Source: Jimgerdemannia flammicorona
Taxonomy: Eukaryota; Mucoromycota; Endogonomycetes; Endogonales; Endogonaceae
Direction of reading: 5' to 3'
DNA: 24,390 bases
Assembly (NCBI GenBank): GCA_003990745.1
Contig: RBNI01001102.1
Location: 1-24,390 of the forward strand
In this document: piece by piece, positions 1 to 11,319 of the stretch
Numbering within the stretch: position 1 is the first letter of the stretch
Layout: the number at the start of each line of letters is the position of its first letter
The notes under the pieces: model-generated
Database searches by the model: none
What the model was told of the DNA's origin: nothing
The model's input: the letters and a program-made list of their open reading frames with translations, nothing else
Position numbers and translations under genes: made by a program

Positions 1-69
1 TTTTTTTATAGTCACTTGGACTCCGCCTTTATTACCAGTCTATAAATAAGTATACATCATCACCACCCA

Positions 70-3000
70 CTATCCAATCCCCATAGGGGGGTTCTTCCCC
101 ACCTCCTCACGAATAAGAATCACCCTTTTACCCACTATACCAACTCTCCATCCACTCTGTCCACAAATTTTCTCTATTAAGCGGCGTCTCCAACCACCCT
201 GCAGCCCCCAACCAAGCCACCAGCCTGTTAAGGTGTCTTCCATAAGCCTATGCCACCACAACAACCAGTCCCCTAATCCCTGTCTGCTGCCATCCTCAAA
301 AACAAATAGCCAGTGACTGGCCAGTCTCACCAAAATAGCCAATGCCCAGCCCAAAGTAATCCACTCCTTCCCTATCCCCCCTACCAATCTGTCCCTCAAG
401 TTCTCCCACCTCCCCTATACTTCATCTCTCCTACGCCATACCCCCAAGCATTCCCCAATTGTCTGCCAGAAATCCCCCAACACCTCACACTCTCCTAGCC
501 AATGTTCAGGCATCTGTACACAACCCCTATCCTGCCCTACATTATGGCACTCCTTACAGTCGAAGCAACCCCCTACGATAAGGTGCCCTGAGTGAAAGTT
601 GAGCATCACATTCCTCCACAGCATGCGCCACCAGACCACCCAGTACTTTGGCGGCATCCACTTTCTCACTGCAGCACTCCAAGTCCAAACACCATGCCAG
701 TCCCACTCTTTGCCAATTCCAACTCCTTGCCAACCACTAGGCCACAGATCCTGGCCTGGTCCCCTTTGGCATTCCATTCCATCACCAATATCGAACTCCA
801 TTAAAGAAGTGCTGCCCAGCAGTATACGATCCCATCTCTACATCGCTGGGTCCCAATCCTCCTCTCCTTCATTCTCTTGCCAACGAATTTCAATGCGGTG
901 CACCCCCTCTGCTATCCCCCAACAAAATCCTTTATACTGCAGTTGCTTAGTATCCTGAAGTCCAACTAATGCAAGGAGATCCCCAGTTGTGCCCCTTGGT
1001 GATGACCACCTCTCCCAGATCTTATATTGCAGAGGAACCCAACCACCTCCTCTCAATTCCACTGCCCTCTTTAGCCACCATGCTTGCAAACAGTATAACC
1101 GTTTTGGGAAGTCAACCAGCCCAAGACCACCTCTCACCACTGGTAGGGACAAGGTCTCCCAACCAATCTGACTCCGCCTTCCAGCCCAAATCCATCCCTT
1201 TGCTGACTTTACCAGTCTCTTCACCACCCAAGCTGGGAAGTCCAGATGATATGCCAAGTACCACAGCTTTGGCAGTCAGTAGACATTCAAAATCGAGACC
1301 CGTCCTGCCAGAGAAAAATGTCTTCTCCCCCAACTCCGCAGAGCCTCCTCCCAGATTCCAATCCTCTGCTCCCACCAAAGCCTGGGCAGCACTGACCTAT
1401 AGACTGACAAATAGATGCCCAAGTACCACACTGCTTCACCAGTGGGGACAATTGTTCCTATAACCTCCCCTCCCACCAGACCATTGCCAAGCACCATTGT
1501 TTCACATTTATACCAATTCAACTTTGCTCCTGAGTTCTTCTCATACTACTCTACAGTCTTCTTGAGCTCTTCCACATCAGCAATCGAACCCAAACCAACC
1601 ACCATATCATCTGCAAAGGCCCCAACTTTCCATCCTATGCCAAAGACAGAGAGTCCTTCTATCCTCTGCCTAATTCTATCCATAAGGGATTCCAGAGAAA
1701 GAGCATACAAAATGAGAGACAGTGGGTCCCCCTGGGGCATCCCCCTGCCCAAGGGGAATGCTACCCCTCTATACCCATTACACATGAGCACAGCCCTACT
1801 TCCTTCCAGTAGGCTGACCATTGCTGACCAGAATTGGGACGGAACCCCCATCCTATCCAAAACTTTCGCCAACCAGACTCTTCTCACTCAGTCGTAAGCC
1901 TTCTCCTGGTCCAAGAAGACAAGATGCCCATCCAGTCCACAGGCCCTTGCCCCTTCAATAACTCTATGTACCCAGGCAGTACCATCCCTGATGAGCCACC
2001 CACCCACAAATCCCCTCTGCTCAATACTCACAACTTGCTGGGCCACCTTCTGTAGTCTTGCCACCACCACCTTAGTCACCAACTTCCTGTCCATATCTAG
2101 CAACATTATCGGCCACCAATTCTTCCAATCCTCCCACCATCCTTTGTTTTTGTACAGTAGCGTCACCGGCCCAAGGTCCTGCTCCCCCACCCACCTCCCA
2201 GTCTGAAGAATAGAGTCGCACAATGCTATCATCTCCCCCATCACCCCTGGGACTCCAACCATTCGCTTCCAAAAGTCCCAGGGCAGACCATCCTCCCCAG
2301 GTGCTGTACCCAATGTTGTTGCAGCAAGAACCTGGTGTATCTCATCTTCCTGTACTGGCATCACCAGGTCACCTAGCCCCTTGACTTGTGGTGGGTGCCA
2401 ATCCTCCAATGCTCAGTCAATGGTCACATCATCTGCCCCACCCTCCTTCTCACTCCACAATCCACTCCATCTCTCCTTCAGTGATCCAAGAATGTCCTGT
2501 ACACCATGCACCAGTATACCATCAGAGTCTAACACCTCTTCCCACCATTGCTGTACCCACCTTGCCCTAAGAGCCCTTGTAAGAAACTTAGAAGGCCTCT
2601 CCCCTTCCTCCAAATCCTGCAAGCGGAGCCATGCTGCCAAGCTCTGTACCCTTGCCTCTTCCTCTTCCCACAGTACCTGTTGTAGTTCCACAACCTCCAT
2701 TTTCGCCCTCAATGACCTCCAATCTTCTTCTCCCTCCAGTATCTTCAACCTCGCCCACTCCTCCAGAAGCCTAGTCAGTCTAGTAGATGCCCAATGCACT
2801 CTACACCTCCTCTGCTTCCCTGCCTCCTTGTCAGCCTCACTCCAGTAAATCTTGGCCATCTCCTTCATCCTCATCCACCGAACCCCAACTGAGGTACCTT
2901 CTTGCCACCAGTTCTCCACCCTCAGCTGAATGTCCTTAGCCCACTCATCCCACCAGGTCTTGTCATCTAACAAAGAGGAATTGAGGTGCCAATGTCCAGG

Positions 3001-3726
3001 CCCATCCCTGCTTCCCCCAAATCGCCCCCATCCCAAAAGCCCCCAGTGATCTGACCATGGACACCATTCTACCTCCAGTGACTTCCAAACATCTAGGCCC
3101 CAGCAGCTGGCTGTCAGAATCCAGTCGATTCTTGTCCCCAGACCCCCTGCCCAATGAGTATAAACCCTTATATTCCCCCAGCACTCCCGACCAGCATCTA
3201 CCAGTGCACTTAGTCTCTCTACCTCCTCCCATGCCACCAGTCCTCCACTCCTGCTCTCAGCACCTCGACCTCCATCTGTTCTATCCATTAGTATGTCCCG
3301 AACCATATTGAAATCAACCCCCAGCATATCCACCCCAGCCTCCACAAAGCTCCTGCTCTCCAACAAACCTTTCATCCAATCTACCCGCTCACCCAGTACT
3401 GCAGGGCAGTAGCAGGAGCCAACTGTAACTGGCTCCCAATCTGCACCAATCCACTTGCTCCAAACTAGTCTCTCTCCCCAGCTCCTCACATCCTGTATCT
3501 CTCCTCTACCTTTCCAAACCAAAATCCCGACCTTGCCCTTCCAGACTGCTGCACCTCCCCATTCCTTCGTCCACTCTGTCTTATCTGAATCATCCCCACA
3601 CCTAACATCCTACAAGAGGAAGAGATCGGCCTCCAATCCCCTCATCCAAGTACAAATGTTCCTACATCGAGTAGCCCCCCGTAACCCATTCACATTTAAA
3701 GATAAAATGTTGGTTGTACTGTTCAT
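70..3726 (-). pseudogene. LINE copy A ORF2: endonuclease-reverse transcriptase, 7 in-frame stops
   Basis: A 1218-codon frame starting at ATG 3726-3724, 30 bases after the ORF1 stop and in the same phase as ORF1. The N-terminal APE-like endonuclease has the NVNGLRG start (residues about 11-17), GVDFN (about 135-139), TRIDWIL and SDH (about 225-227). The RT has FLDQEKAYD (motif A, about 604-612), RGMPQGDPLS (motif B) and FADD (704-707) in place of YADD. A Cys/Cys/Cys/His/Cys cluster at about 1054-1080 matches the zinc-binding domain found after RT in L1-like proteins. Premature stops lie at 3610 (TAG for Gln), 2410 (TGA), 1888 (TGA where copy B has Arg), 1546 (TAG for Trp), 1276 (TGA for Trp), 838 (TAG) and 415 (TAG). 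There is no net frameshift over 3.6 kb, so decay is by base substitution. Confidence 0.9.
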
Positions 3727-3756
3727 GATGAAATATGTTTTGTTGTCAAATGATCT

Positions 3757-5781
3757 CTACTGCTCCATACTCATCTCCTCCTGCACTGTGTCCAGATTGT
3801 GTTCTGCAGCCACCTCCTCCTCTTCTGCCCTCTGAGCCTCCAATCCAGCCAGCAGTTCAGTCATCTCTCTATCTGCCTTCTCCTCGAACTCCTCTCGGTA
3901 TTCTACATATGCCTCCTGTCAGAGCTGTAGTCCATGGTGCTTGTTCCAGCAGTATTCCACCCTCTCTCCAGCAACAACTGCCATCTCTGCCTCCCTCTTC
4001 TTATCTACCTCATACCCTTCCTCCTCCAGGTTCACCGCAAGAATTTCCGCCTTCAATGCCTTCCTTATGCCATCTCCCTGTAGTATTCCTGCCCAGTGCT
4101 CATCACTCATCACCCGCAAGTCCACCTCCCCCAACTCTTCCGCTGCCAGGTTATCCATCATCCGACTCATCCAAAGTAAATTCCCCACCTCCTTCCCCCC
4201 CGGAGTTGCCTGCCTCCCGCCATCCAACATTGTGGTGTCAGCTCCAATACTTGCCACCTCATCCCACACCTCTGGGACATCCACTAGTTCCTCCTCACCA
4301 GCCGCCATCACCGGTCCTCTATACACCACCTCCAGAACTCCAAATTGCACCCTCTGGGCCCCTCACATCGGCACATCTTCGACTACCCTGTTTCGGAAAG
4401 CTGGGCCATGCCTGATAAGAGGGGTGGGGGTAGGGGAGCCCTCCCAGTCCTCCTCCCAGACCTCAAATGTGCCATCAGCATATGGATCCGTACTCGCCTT
4501 CTCCTTGTCCTCCCCTGCCTCCTTCTTGTCCTTCCCCTCCCCCTCGCCAGCCCAGACACTTGCTCCAGCTCCCCCAGTGCTCTTCACCTCGCTCGCATTC
4601 CCCAGTGGCCTGTCGTCCAGTTTGGCCAGCAGCTCTTTCTGCCTCTTATACCCCTGAGCCCTTTCCCACTGTGCCTTGTTCATTCGAATCCGCTTGCCAT
4701 CCACCACCTCCAAGTGCGTCAACTCCTCGAAGACCACCCAAGCCTTCGCTCACCACTCTACAGCACCCTCCAACTCTTCTAGTGCCTCTAATAAATCCTC
4801 CTCCTCCTCCTCACTTCCCTTCACCCTTGTCACCTTACACAAAATCACTCCCCAGACCATCGCTGAAGGCCAGTCCCTCGCCTTCCCAGTAGCTTCCCTC
4901 CCAGCCAGCCTAATCCGCACATCCACATCACCAGTCCTGAGTGAAGTCCCTTCCCAGACCCTGAATCCAATATCTACTACCTCTCCATATTCCACCATAA
5001 AATCCTCAACCCTCTTTCTCATCTCCATTGCTGTCACCATCGGCACTCCTTTCACCATCAGTTGGACCACCCTGGGATCCCACTTCAGACAGTGTGTCAT
5101 CGGAACACACACCTCTCCAACCACCAATCCCACCTTCAGTGCCTCCTCCAATGGTGCCGCCTCCTCAAAACCCACCTCCACTCCCTCCAATTCCTTCAAA
5201 AACTTCACCGATACAGCTCCTGCCACCTGCTTAGCGATGAGCCCCAGCACCATTTTCACTGTCACCACTAGGCCCTGGAAGCACAGTGTAACCGCGAATG
5301 CCGAAATCGATTTCTTGAGCAACGGGGTCACTGCCAGACCCATCACCCCATCCGCCAGGTCCTCTTGTCTTCTAAGCCTCAGCCGCTCAGCCACACCATC
5401 AGCCATCACATCTGGATTTTTTTCCAGATTGACAGTCCCGTCACCATCAGCAGTCATACTCCCCCCAGCCACTACTCCCCCAGCTCCACTGCTCTCCCTT
5501 CCAAGGGCTGCTCCCCCCTGCCCCAGTACTTTCTCAGTCTCCTTGCCCTTCCTCAGCCAGCCCTCCAGCCCTGTTGCCTGTTATCTCTCCTTCACTGTCT
5601 CTACGAAACTCGCTCTCCCAGATCCTGAGCCTCCGCCGCCTCCTCTCCCCCTTTCATGTCTGCCAGCCAGCAGCCCCCTCATACCCCCCCCCAGGCCTGG
5701 GCCCCTCCCCACCTGCTGCCAGTCGAACGTGCTTGGGCCACCCTGCCCAGTACGCACCTCAAGTTGCCTGTCGGTCACCAT
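3757..5781 (-). pseudogene. LINE copy A ORF1: gag-like RNA-binding protein, 4 in-frame stops
   Basis: A 674-codon frame from ATG 5781-5779 to TAG 3759-3757, ending 30 bases before ORF2. The start is the first ATG after a conserved 5' UTR and matches the copy B start. A Gly/Arg-rich N-terminus containing a G9 tract (5684-5692 on the plus strand as C9) is followed by a domain at about residues 150-295. The part around YGEVVDIGFRVWEG looks like an RRM-type fold such as those in other LINE ORF1 proteins; that is inference from pattern. The C-terminal third is rich in Glu and Lys and probably helical. No CCHC knuckle is visible. Stops: TAA at 5581, TGA at 4750 (Arg in copy B), TGA at 4363, TGA at 3919 (Trp in copy B). 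The role would be packaging LINE RNA. Copy B at 8561-10445 is the homologue. Confidence 0.8.
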
Positions 5782-5867
5782 GTTATTAGTCTCTTTTCAC
5801 CAAAAACATTGTTGTAAGTGCTCTCCAAAGGTTGTGTAACCCGAATGGTTCTGGAAAGAGATGCTGG
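5782..5867 (-). promoter_or_regulatory. LINE copy A 5' UTR (conserved with copy B)
   Basis: About 85 bases upstream of the ORF1 ATG align with the sequence upstream of copy B ORF1 at about 10446-10530. Shared blocks on the minus strand include ACCATTC and ACAACAATGT (copy B: CCAACAATGT). The coding domains are much diverged, so this conservation suggests an internal promoter or RNA feature. No specific promoter motif was identified. Confidence 0.5.
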
Positions 5868-8526
5868 CCCTCTTCATCCACCACACCCTCAAGCAGAGTA
5901 GCCTCTTGGGAAAGTCCACCAGGCCAAGTCCTCTGTGATCCACAGGAAGTGCTAGTACCTCCCAGCCAATCTGACTCTGACATCCAGCCTAGAGCCAAGA
6001 GCAGGCCATCTTGAGAAGCCTTTTAACCACCCATGTAGGGAAGTCCAAATAGCCCAGATACCAAAACTTTGGCATCCAATACACATTCAGAACAGTTACC
6101 CTTCCCACCAGCAACACCCGTCTACCACCCCAACTCATCAGTACTTTCCCCCATTCTACCAGCTTGCACTCCCACCCCTCCTTGGGAAGTAAAGAGCCAT
6201 ACACCAAGAAATAGATACCCAAGTACCGTACCACTCCTCCAGCCAGGACAATTGTTCCAATAATGTCCCCCCCTATGACTTCTTCCCTAAGAACCATCAT
6301 CTCATACTTGTGCCAGTTGAGTTTGGCTCCAGAACATCTCTCATACCACTCAACTGTCTCCTTGAGCATAGCCACATCTGCTACCAAACCCAACCCAACC
6401 ACCATATCATCTGCAAAGGCCCCCACCTTCCAATTGACACCCAAGATATTCAGTCCACCAACTCAGTGCCAGATCCGATTCAACAATGGCTCCAGGGTGA
6501 AAGCATAAAGGATAGGTGATAGTGGATCCCCCTGTGGCACCCCCCTCCCCAAGGGGAAAGAAGCCCCCCTGTGCCCATTCGCCAGAATCGCAGCCCTACT
6601 TCCCTCCAGTAATCCAATAATTGACCCACACATGCCCGCTGGTACCCCAATGCGCTCCAGTACTTCCTCTAACCACACTCGCCAAACCCTATCATAGGCC
6701 TTCTCCTGGTTCAGGAAGACCAAGCAGCCATCCACCCCTGCAGCCTTAGCACCTTCAATGACACTGTGAACCCATGCTGTGCCATCTCGTATCAGTCAGC
6801 CCCCAACAAAGCCTCGCTGCTCCTTCCCTAGCACCTGTTGGGCCACACCCTGTAGCCTCACCACCAGGATTTTGGTGACCAGCTTGCAGTCCATATCCAG
6901 CAGCATAATTGGCCTCCAATTCTTCCAGTCCTCTTTACGCCCTTTGTCCTTGTATAGCAGGGATACCAGCCCCAACTACTGCCCTCCAATCCACTCCCCA
7001 GTGCTGATGACTGCATCACACATCAGCAACATCTCCTCCAGAGCCTCCTCTACTGATGCCATATGTTTCCAAAAGTCCCAAGGCAAACCATCCTCCATAG
7101 GTGCCGTTCCCAGGGTTGTTGATACCAGAACTCGAAGGATCTCCTCTCCCAAAACTGGTTGGCCAAGATCCTCCAACCCTGCTGCAGAATTTGGGTGCCA
7201 CTCTTCCAGATGCTGCTCAATATCCTGCACCACCTCCCCTCTCTCCTCTTCACTCCAGAGATCACTCCGGCAAGTGCTCAACTGGCCAAGAATCTCCTGC
7301 ACACCTAATACCATCTCTCTCTCACCGTCAAGAACTCCTTCCCACCAGTGTCTTGCTCCCCTAGCATGGAGGAGATGGGACAAAAACCTTGTGGGCCTTT
7401 CTCCTTCTTCCAATCTCTGCCACCATAGCATTGCTGCCATCACCTGAGCCTGCACTGCCTCCTCCTTCCTCAACAAATCCTGCAGTTCCAACACTTCCAG
7501 CTTAACCCACTTAGCCTTCCAATCCAATACCTCCTCCTCCTCCAGTAACCCAGCCCATTCCAGAAGTAGTCTTTCTAGTCACCTAGATGCCCAATGGACT
7601 TGTCTCCTCCACTGAGCACCCTGCTTCTTCCCCACTTCCCCCCAGTACCTCTGAGCTTCAGATTTCAGTCTATGCCACCTATCTCCAATCCCCATCCCAG
7701 CTTGCCTCCAATCATTAACCTTGGATCGTATCTCTACCACTCACGCATTCCACAGGTCCATCTCATCCAGCAGTAAAGAGTTCAGATGCCAATGTCCTGG
7801 CCCCTCTCCACTCCCTCCAAACCTCCCACCTCCCCAAATACCTCAGTGATCTGACCAAGGGCACCACTCGACCTCCATCATCTCCCAAACTGTATTGCCC
7901 CAACATTTAGCAGTCAGAACCCAATCAATCCTAGTACTAAGTCCTCCCACCCAGTGAGTATATAGATGTCGATCCCCATCCTGAAGTTGCATGGCATCCA
8001 CCAGTGAGCTGAGCCTTTCCACCTCTTCCCAGTCCTTCAAACCCCCACTCCTTCCTGCCATACCCCATCCCCCATCAGTTCTGTCTAGTCTACTCTTCCA
8101 TACCATATTAAAATCACCTCCCAGACAGTCCACCCCAGCCTCCATCAAGAGCTCAGAATCCCGCAGATCTCCAATCCATGCCACTTGGGTCCCCCTCTCA
8201 GCCGGGCAGTAATAAGATCCCACTACAATTGAGTTCCATCCAGGCCTCCACCATGTCCCCCACACTAATCTACTACCCCAATGTCCAATGTCTGCAATGT
8301 CTCCTTTCCTCTTCCTAATCAGAATACCCACTTTACTCTGTCAAACTGCCTCCCCACCCCACTCTCTTGTCCATTCCAATCCATCTTCCTCCCCCTCACA
8401 CTGTACATCTTGAAGTAAAAAGAGATCCGCCTCCAGTTTCTTCAGCCATCCAAAAATCATACGTCGTCTCCCAGTCCCTCTAAGCCCATTGACATTCAAA
8501 GAATAAATGTTGGTTGTACTATTCAT
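5868..8526 (-). pseudogene. LINE copy B ORF2: endonuclease-RT, C-terminus missing, 8 in-frame stops
   Basis: The frame starts at ATG 8526-8524 with MNSTTNIYSLNVNGLRG, nearly the same as copy A, 34 bases after the ORF1 stop. Endonuclease motifs are LQDVQ, GGDFNMV, TRIDWVL and SDH. RT motifs are LVFLNQEKAYD (Asn replaces the Asp seen in copy A's FLDQ), RGVPQGDPLSP and FADD near 6405. The frame stays in one phase to its end at 5868. I count stops at 8341 (TGA for Trp), 7843 (TGA for Trp), about 7741 (TGA for Trp), about 7580 (TGA, Arg in A), 6976 (TAG), about 6797 (TGA for Trp), 6463 (TGA, Arg in A) and 5989 (TAG for Trp). Six of the eight are TGA. The product cannot be made as one protein under the standard code. 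Confidence 0.88.
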
Positions 8527-8560
8527 AGTGAAATATTTGAGAGTATTGATATCCCCACAT

Positions 8561-10445
8561 CTACAATTCCATGCTCACTTCCTCTCCAGCCAGGTCCAGG
8601 TTCCATTCCGCCACAATCTCATCTTCCACATTCTGCTGTTCGTCCAAAGCTGCCAACAATTCTGCATAGTCCTCACCATCCACTATCTCCATCGATGCCC
8701 AGTGCTCCTCACACACCATCTGCCACTTTTCCAGTCCCTTTCGCAGCCCCCACAGATAAGCTGCCCTTTCATTAGCAATACTCAAAAGTGTGGCCTCCCT
8801 TGCCTCGGTGACCTCATACTCCTCTGTCTCCAGAAGAGCTGCTATCATCTCATCTCTCAACTCCTCACGACCTCCTCCCCTCACAGCACTCGCCCCCAGA
8901 ATTCCTCACTGATCACCCAGAAGTCAATCTCTCCCAGTTCCTTGGCTGCCACATTTTGCAGCACCCTCAACAGCCACTTCTCCCCCCCAACTACCTCTGC
9001 TGCCGGCGCCAAATCTGCCTCTCCCTCCTTCCTCTCCTCAGTTCACACAGACTCATCCCAACCATCCTCTGACACATCCTCCAACTCCCCCTCTCCCACC
9101 TCAGGAACACCATACTGGACCTGAATATCATCTGCCATCCCCATGTCCACTACCACCTCCTCTGGCCCCTGTCCCCCCCTCTCCTTTGTCTTCTCCCCTT
9201 GCTGCCCAGCCTATGCTCAAATGCTAGCACTTGTTCCAGTGCCCTCCTCCATAGTCCCCACCCTTTGTCCCCCATCCAAACTGGCCAGCAACTCCTTCTG
9301 CAGCTGTCACCCCTTTGCCTTCTCTCAGAGCACCTTGTCCATTCACACCTTTCTGCTCTGGATCACCTCCATGACTGTCTTAGCCTCTTAAGCCCTCCAA
9401 GTCCTTTGCCTCCTCTCTACAGCCCCCGCTAGGTCCTCAAGCGCCTCCAGCAGATCCTCCTCTTCTTCCTTTGACCCCTTCACCCTCAAAACCTTGCACT
9501 CCACTGAGCCCCACTTCAGCGCCTCCAGCCAGTCCCTAGCCTTCCTGGTATTCTCCATCCCAAACAGCCTCAGCCAGACATCCACATCTCCTGTCCTGAG
9601 CTCAGTCCCCTCCCATACCCTGAACCCAATGTTGACCACCTCGCCATACTCCTTCACCACATCCATGACCAGCCTCCTTGCCTCCTCCTTCTTCACTGTC
9701 AGCAAGTCCGCAATCACCAGATGAACCACTCGGGGATTCCAGTGCATACACCTCACCATTGGCACCGAAATCCCTCCAACCACTACCCCCTTCTCTACTG
9801 CCTCCAGTAGTAAACCCTCCTCTTCAAACCCCACCTCGACTGTCTCCAGCTTCTTCAAGAATTTAACTGAGGCTGCACCCTTCACCTCGCTCGCCAACAG
9901 CCCCAGCACCATCTTCGCTGTCACTGCCAAGCCATGGAAGCACAGTGTGACAGCAAATTCTGATCTTGATTTCTTGAGTAATGGGGCCACCACTAGGCCC
10001 GTTACACTATCCACCAGGTCTCCAGGTCTCGCGCCACTCCCCTGCCCAGGTCCCCCATCAGCTGTCACATCTGGATTTTTTTCCAGATTGCCCGTCACAC
10101 TGCCATCAGCAGTCACTGCCCCAGCCACTACACCTCCAGCCCTACTACGCTGTCCCTCCAGAGGAGGGGCCTCCTTGCTACTCGTGGTAGCAGTCGCCTT
10201 CCCCAGTTCCAGCCAGCCATCGAGCCTAGTCGCCTGCTTTCCCATCCTAACTTTATCTGCAAAAGTCATCCTCCCTCCCCCATGTGGCCTTGCACCTCCT
10301 CTGCCACTACCCCCGGCCCCGCATCCCCTCATCGAAGCACTCAGCATGCCAATACCAGCGCCTTGACCCCCCCCCAGATGTTGCCAGTCAAAGGCACTGG
10401 GCCCCCCTGCCCAGTATGCTCACCAGAATGCATGTTGCTCGCCAT
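8561..10445 (-). pseudogene. LINE copy B ORF1: gag-like protein, two frameshifts and several stops
   Basis: The frame starts at ATG 10445-10443 (MASNMHSGEHTGQGGP, aligned with the copy A start) and ends at TAG 8563-8561. A G9 tract (plus-strand C9 at 10367-10375) puts the start out of phase with the main body; ten or seven G would join them. The body at 10347-9388 contains LEKNPDV, the FAVTLCFHGLAVTAKMVLG block and YGEVVNIGFRVWEG, all conserved in copy A. After a TAA near 9388 come several stops, mostly TGA, and a second single-base phase change near 8885, after which the Glu-rich C-terminus is readable again. The RRM-like core is the best conserved part between copies. Role as for copy A ORF1. 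Confidence 0.8.
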
Positions 10446-10540
10446 CTTGATAGCACCAATACTTGAAGACATTGTTGGAAAGTGTTGCCTGAGTCTTGTG
10501 TCACCTGAATGGTACTGGTGAAAGATGATGTATCTACTCA

Positions 10541-11087
10541 TTTCCATACAGCATCTTCATTGGACGATAGGGTTTCTTAAGAACTTTCTTCTTCAAACAG
10601 TATTTCCTAAGGGGTAAAATGGGTACTTTGTGATCTAATATCCCGAAGGGCCAATAATGATATTAGCAGATAGTGATCCCAGTTTTCGTAGTTATTACAG
10701 ATCTTAGCGATAATATTCTTGAGGGTCTTGTTTGTCCTTTCTGCTTGTCTATTTCCTTGAGGGTGGTAGGCTGTGGTTTGAATATGCTAGATCTTGTACT
10801 TCTTATAGAGAACCTCAAAGAAGTGATTCACAAATTCCGTTCCTCTGTCTTTAGTTACTTGTATTGGGGTCTTGAACTGTCAGATGATTTCTTTGTGGAA
10901 GAAATCGGCAATTAACTATACATTGGCTTCCTTGAGGGGTTCTGCTTCTATCTATTTCGTAAAAAGGTCTATGATGACAATGATATATCGGTTGCCAGTC
11001 AAGGTCAGGGGTAGGGGGCCAATTACATCTATTGTTATATGGGCAAATGGTATCAGTTCTATGTGTGCTGATCCCAGGGCTTAGTTT
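10541..11087 (-). pseudogene. gypsy integrase core, truncated, stops
   Basis: In the frame one base offset from the RT piece, the minus strand encodes an integrase core: a TIDVIGPLP block, then IIVIIDLFTK with the first Asp at 10969-10967, TKDRGTEF with the second Asp at 10849-10847, and YHPQGNRQAERTNKTL with Glu at 10741-10739. Asp-to-Glu spacing is 35 residues, the D,D(35)E rule. The N-terminal HHCC finger is lost in the deletion; the C-terminal part runs to THFTP and EILFEEE near 10590, then ends at LINE copy B. Stops: TAG near 10962 (Trp expected in TKW), TAG near 10923, TGA near 10882, TAG near 10791, TAG near 10607 and TAA near 10577. It would have inserted element cDNA. Confidence 0.85.
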
Positions 11088-11260
11088 CATTGGTCTTGTT
11101 TTTTGGTAAATTGGTTTGGTGTCTCCAGTATCTACCTCATGATAGTAGTGTGGTGTTTTTCCTTTGATATCCTTGAAGTCTGTGGCAAGGACATCCTCGA
11201 ATTCATGGAGTATTTTCTTGAGTTCCTTCTTGAGTGGGAATTCATTTCCAATGGTGTAGC
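11088..11260 (-). pseudogene. gypsy RT, N-terminal fragment only
   Basis: Same frame as the dUTPase. It reads LKKILHEFEDVLATDF then HEVDTGDTKPIYQKTRPM, the standard opening of Ty3/gypsy RT (a conserved IdTGda-PI block). The similarity ends at 11088 and integrase sequence follows in another frame. None of the RT motifs A to E (including YxDD) nor RNase H is present. This is a deletion junction, not a stop. Confidence 0.8.
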
Positions 11261-11319
11261 TGTGCTTGTTTGTGGTTTTCTCCTTCTTATGATCTAGTTC
11301 AGTGATCTTGGTACTGGCA

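Larger units (their letters stand above)
1..5867 (-). mobile_element. LINE (non-LTR retrotransposon) copy A, apparently full length, inactivated
   Basis: The minus strand reads, in order, a short 5' UTR (5867-5782), ORF1 (5781-3757), ORF2 (3726-70), a 3' UTR of about 60 bases and a run of T at 1-7 that would be the poly(A) tail. The right boundary is placed where sequence homologous to copy B's 5' UTR gives way to copy B's ORF2, at about 5867/5868. The order APE-type endonuclease, RT, CCHC-type zinc-binding domain, with no RNase H domain seen, resembles L1/Tx1-like LINEs more than classic fungal Tad1; clade assignment needs a tree. The plus strand is very C-rich and G-poor across the whole element. 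Seven premature stops in ORF2 and four in ORF1 make it non-autonomous. Confidence 0.88.
5868..10540 (-). mobile_element. LINE copy B, same family, interrupted at its 3' side by copy A
   Basis: The copy runs from a 5' end near 10540, where the gypsy integrase frame stops, to 5868 inside ORF2 downstream of the RT. Alignment with copy A holds through the residues PKRLLCLRVWWMKRA and ends abruptly at the 5' end of copy A. About 1.05 kb of 3' sequence (zinc-binding domain, C-terminus, tail) is absent from the window. LINEs normally truncate at the 5' end, so a 3' loss here is best explained by insertion of A into B. The exact 5' boundary with the gypsy element is uncertain by about 20 bases. Confidence 0.85.

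Noticed and set aside
313..5839. Many plus-strand ORFs rich in Pro, Ser, Leu and Thr (up to 387 codons at 4676-5839)
   Set aside because: They are antisense shadows of the LINE ORFs: C-rich plus strand gives Pro/Ser codons and few stops. They align with no family and follow the LINE ORF frames.
5786..5998. 70-codon minus-strand ORF at the A/B junction as a fusion gene
   Set aside because: It is an out-of-phase reading of LINE B ORF2 running into LINE A's 5' UTR; the in-phase frame aligns with copy A ORF2.
9143..10366. Plus-strand ORFs opposite LINE B ORF1
   Set aside because: Same antisense effect as in copy A.
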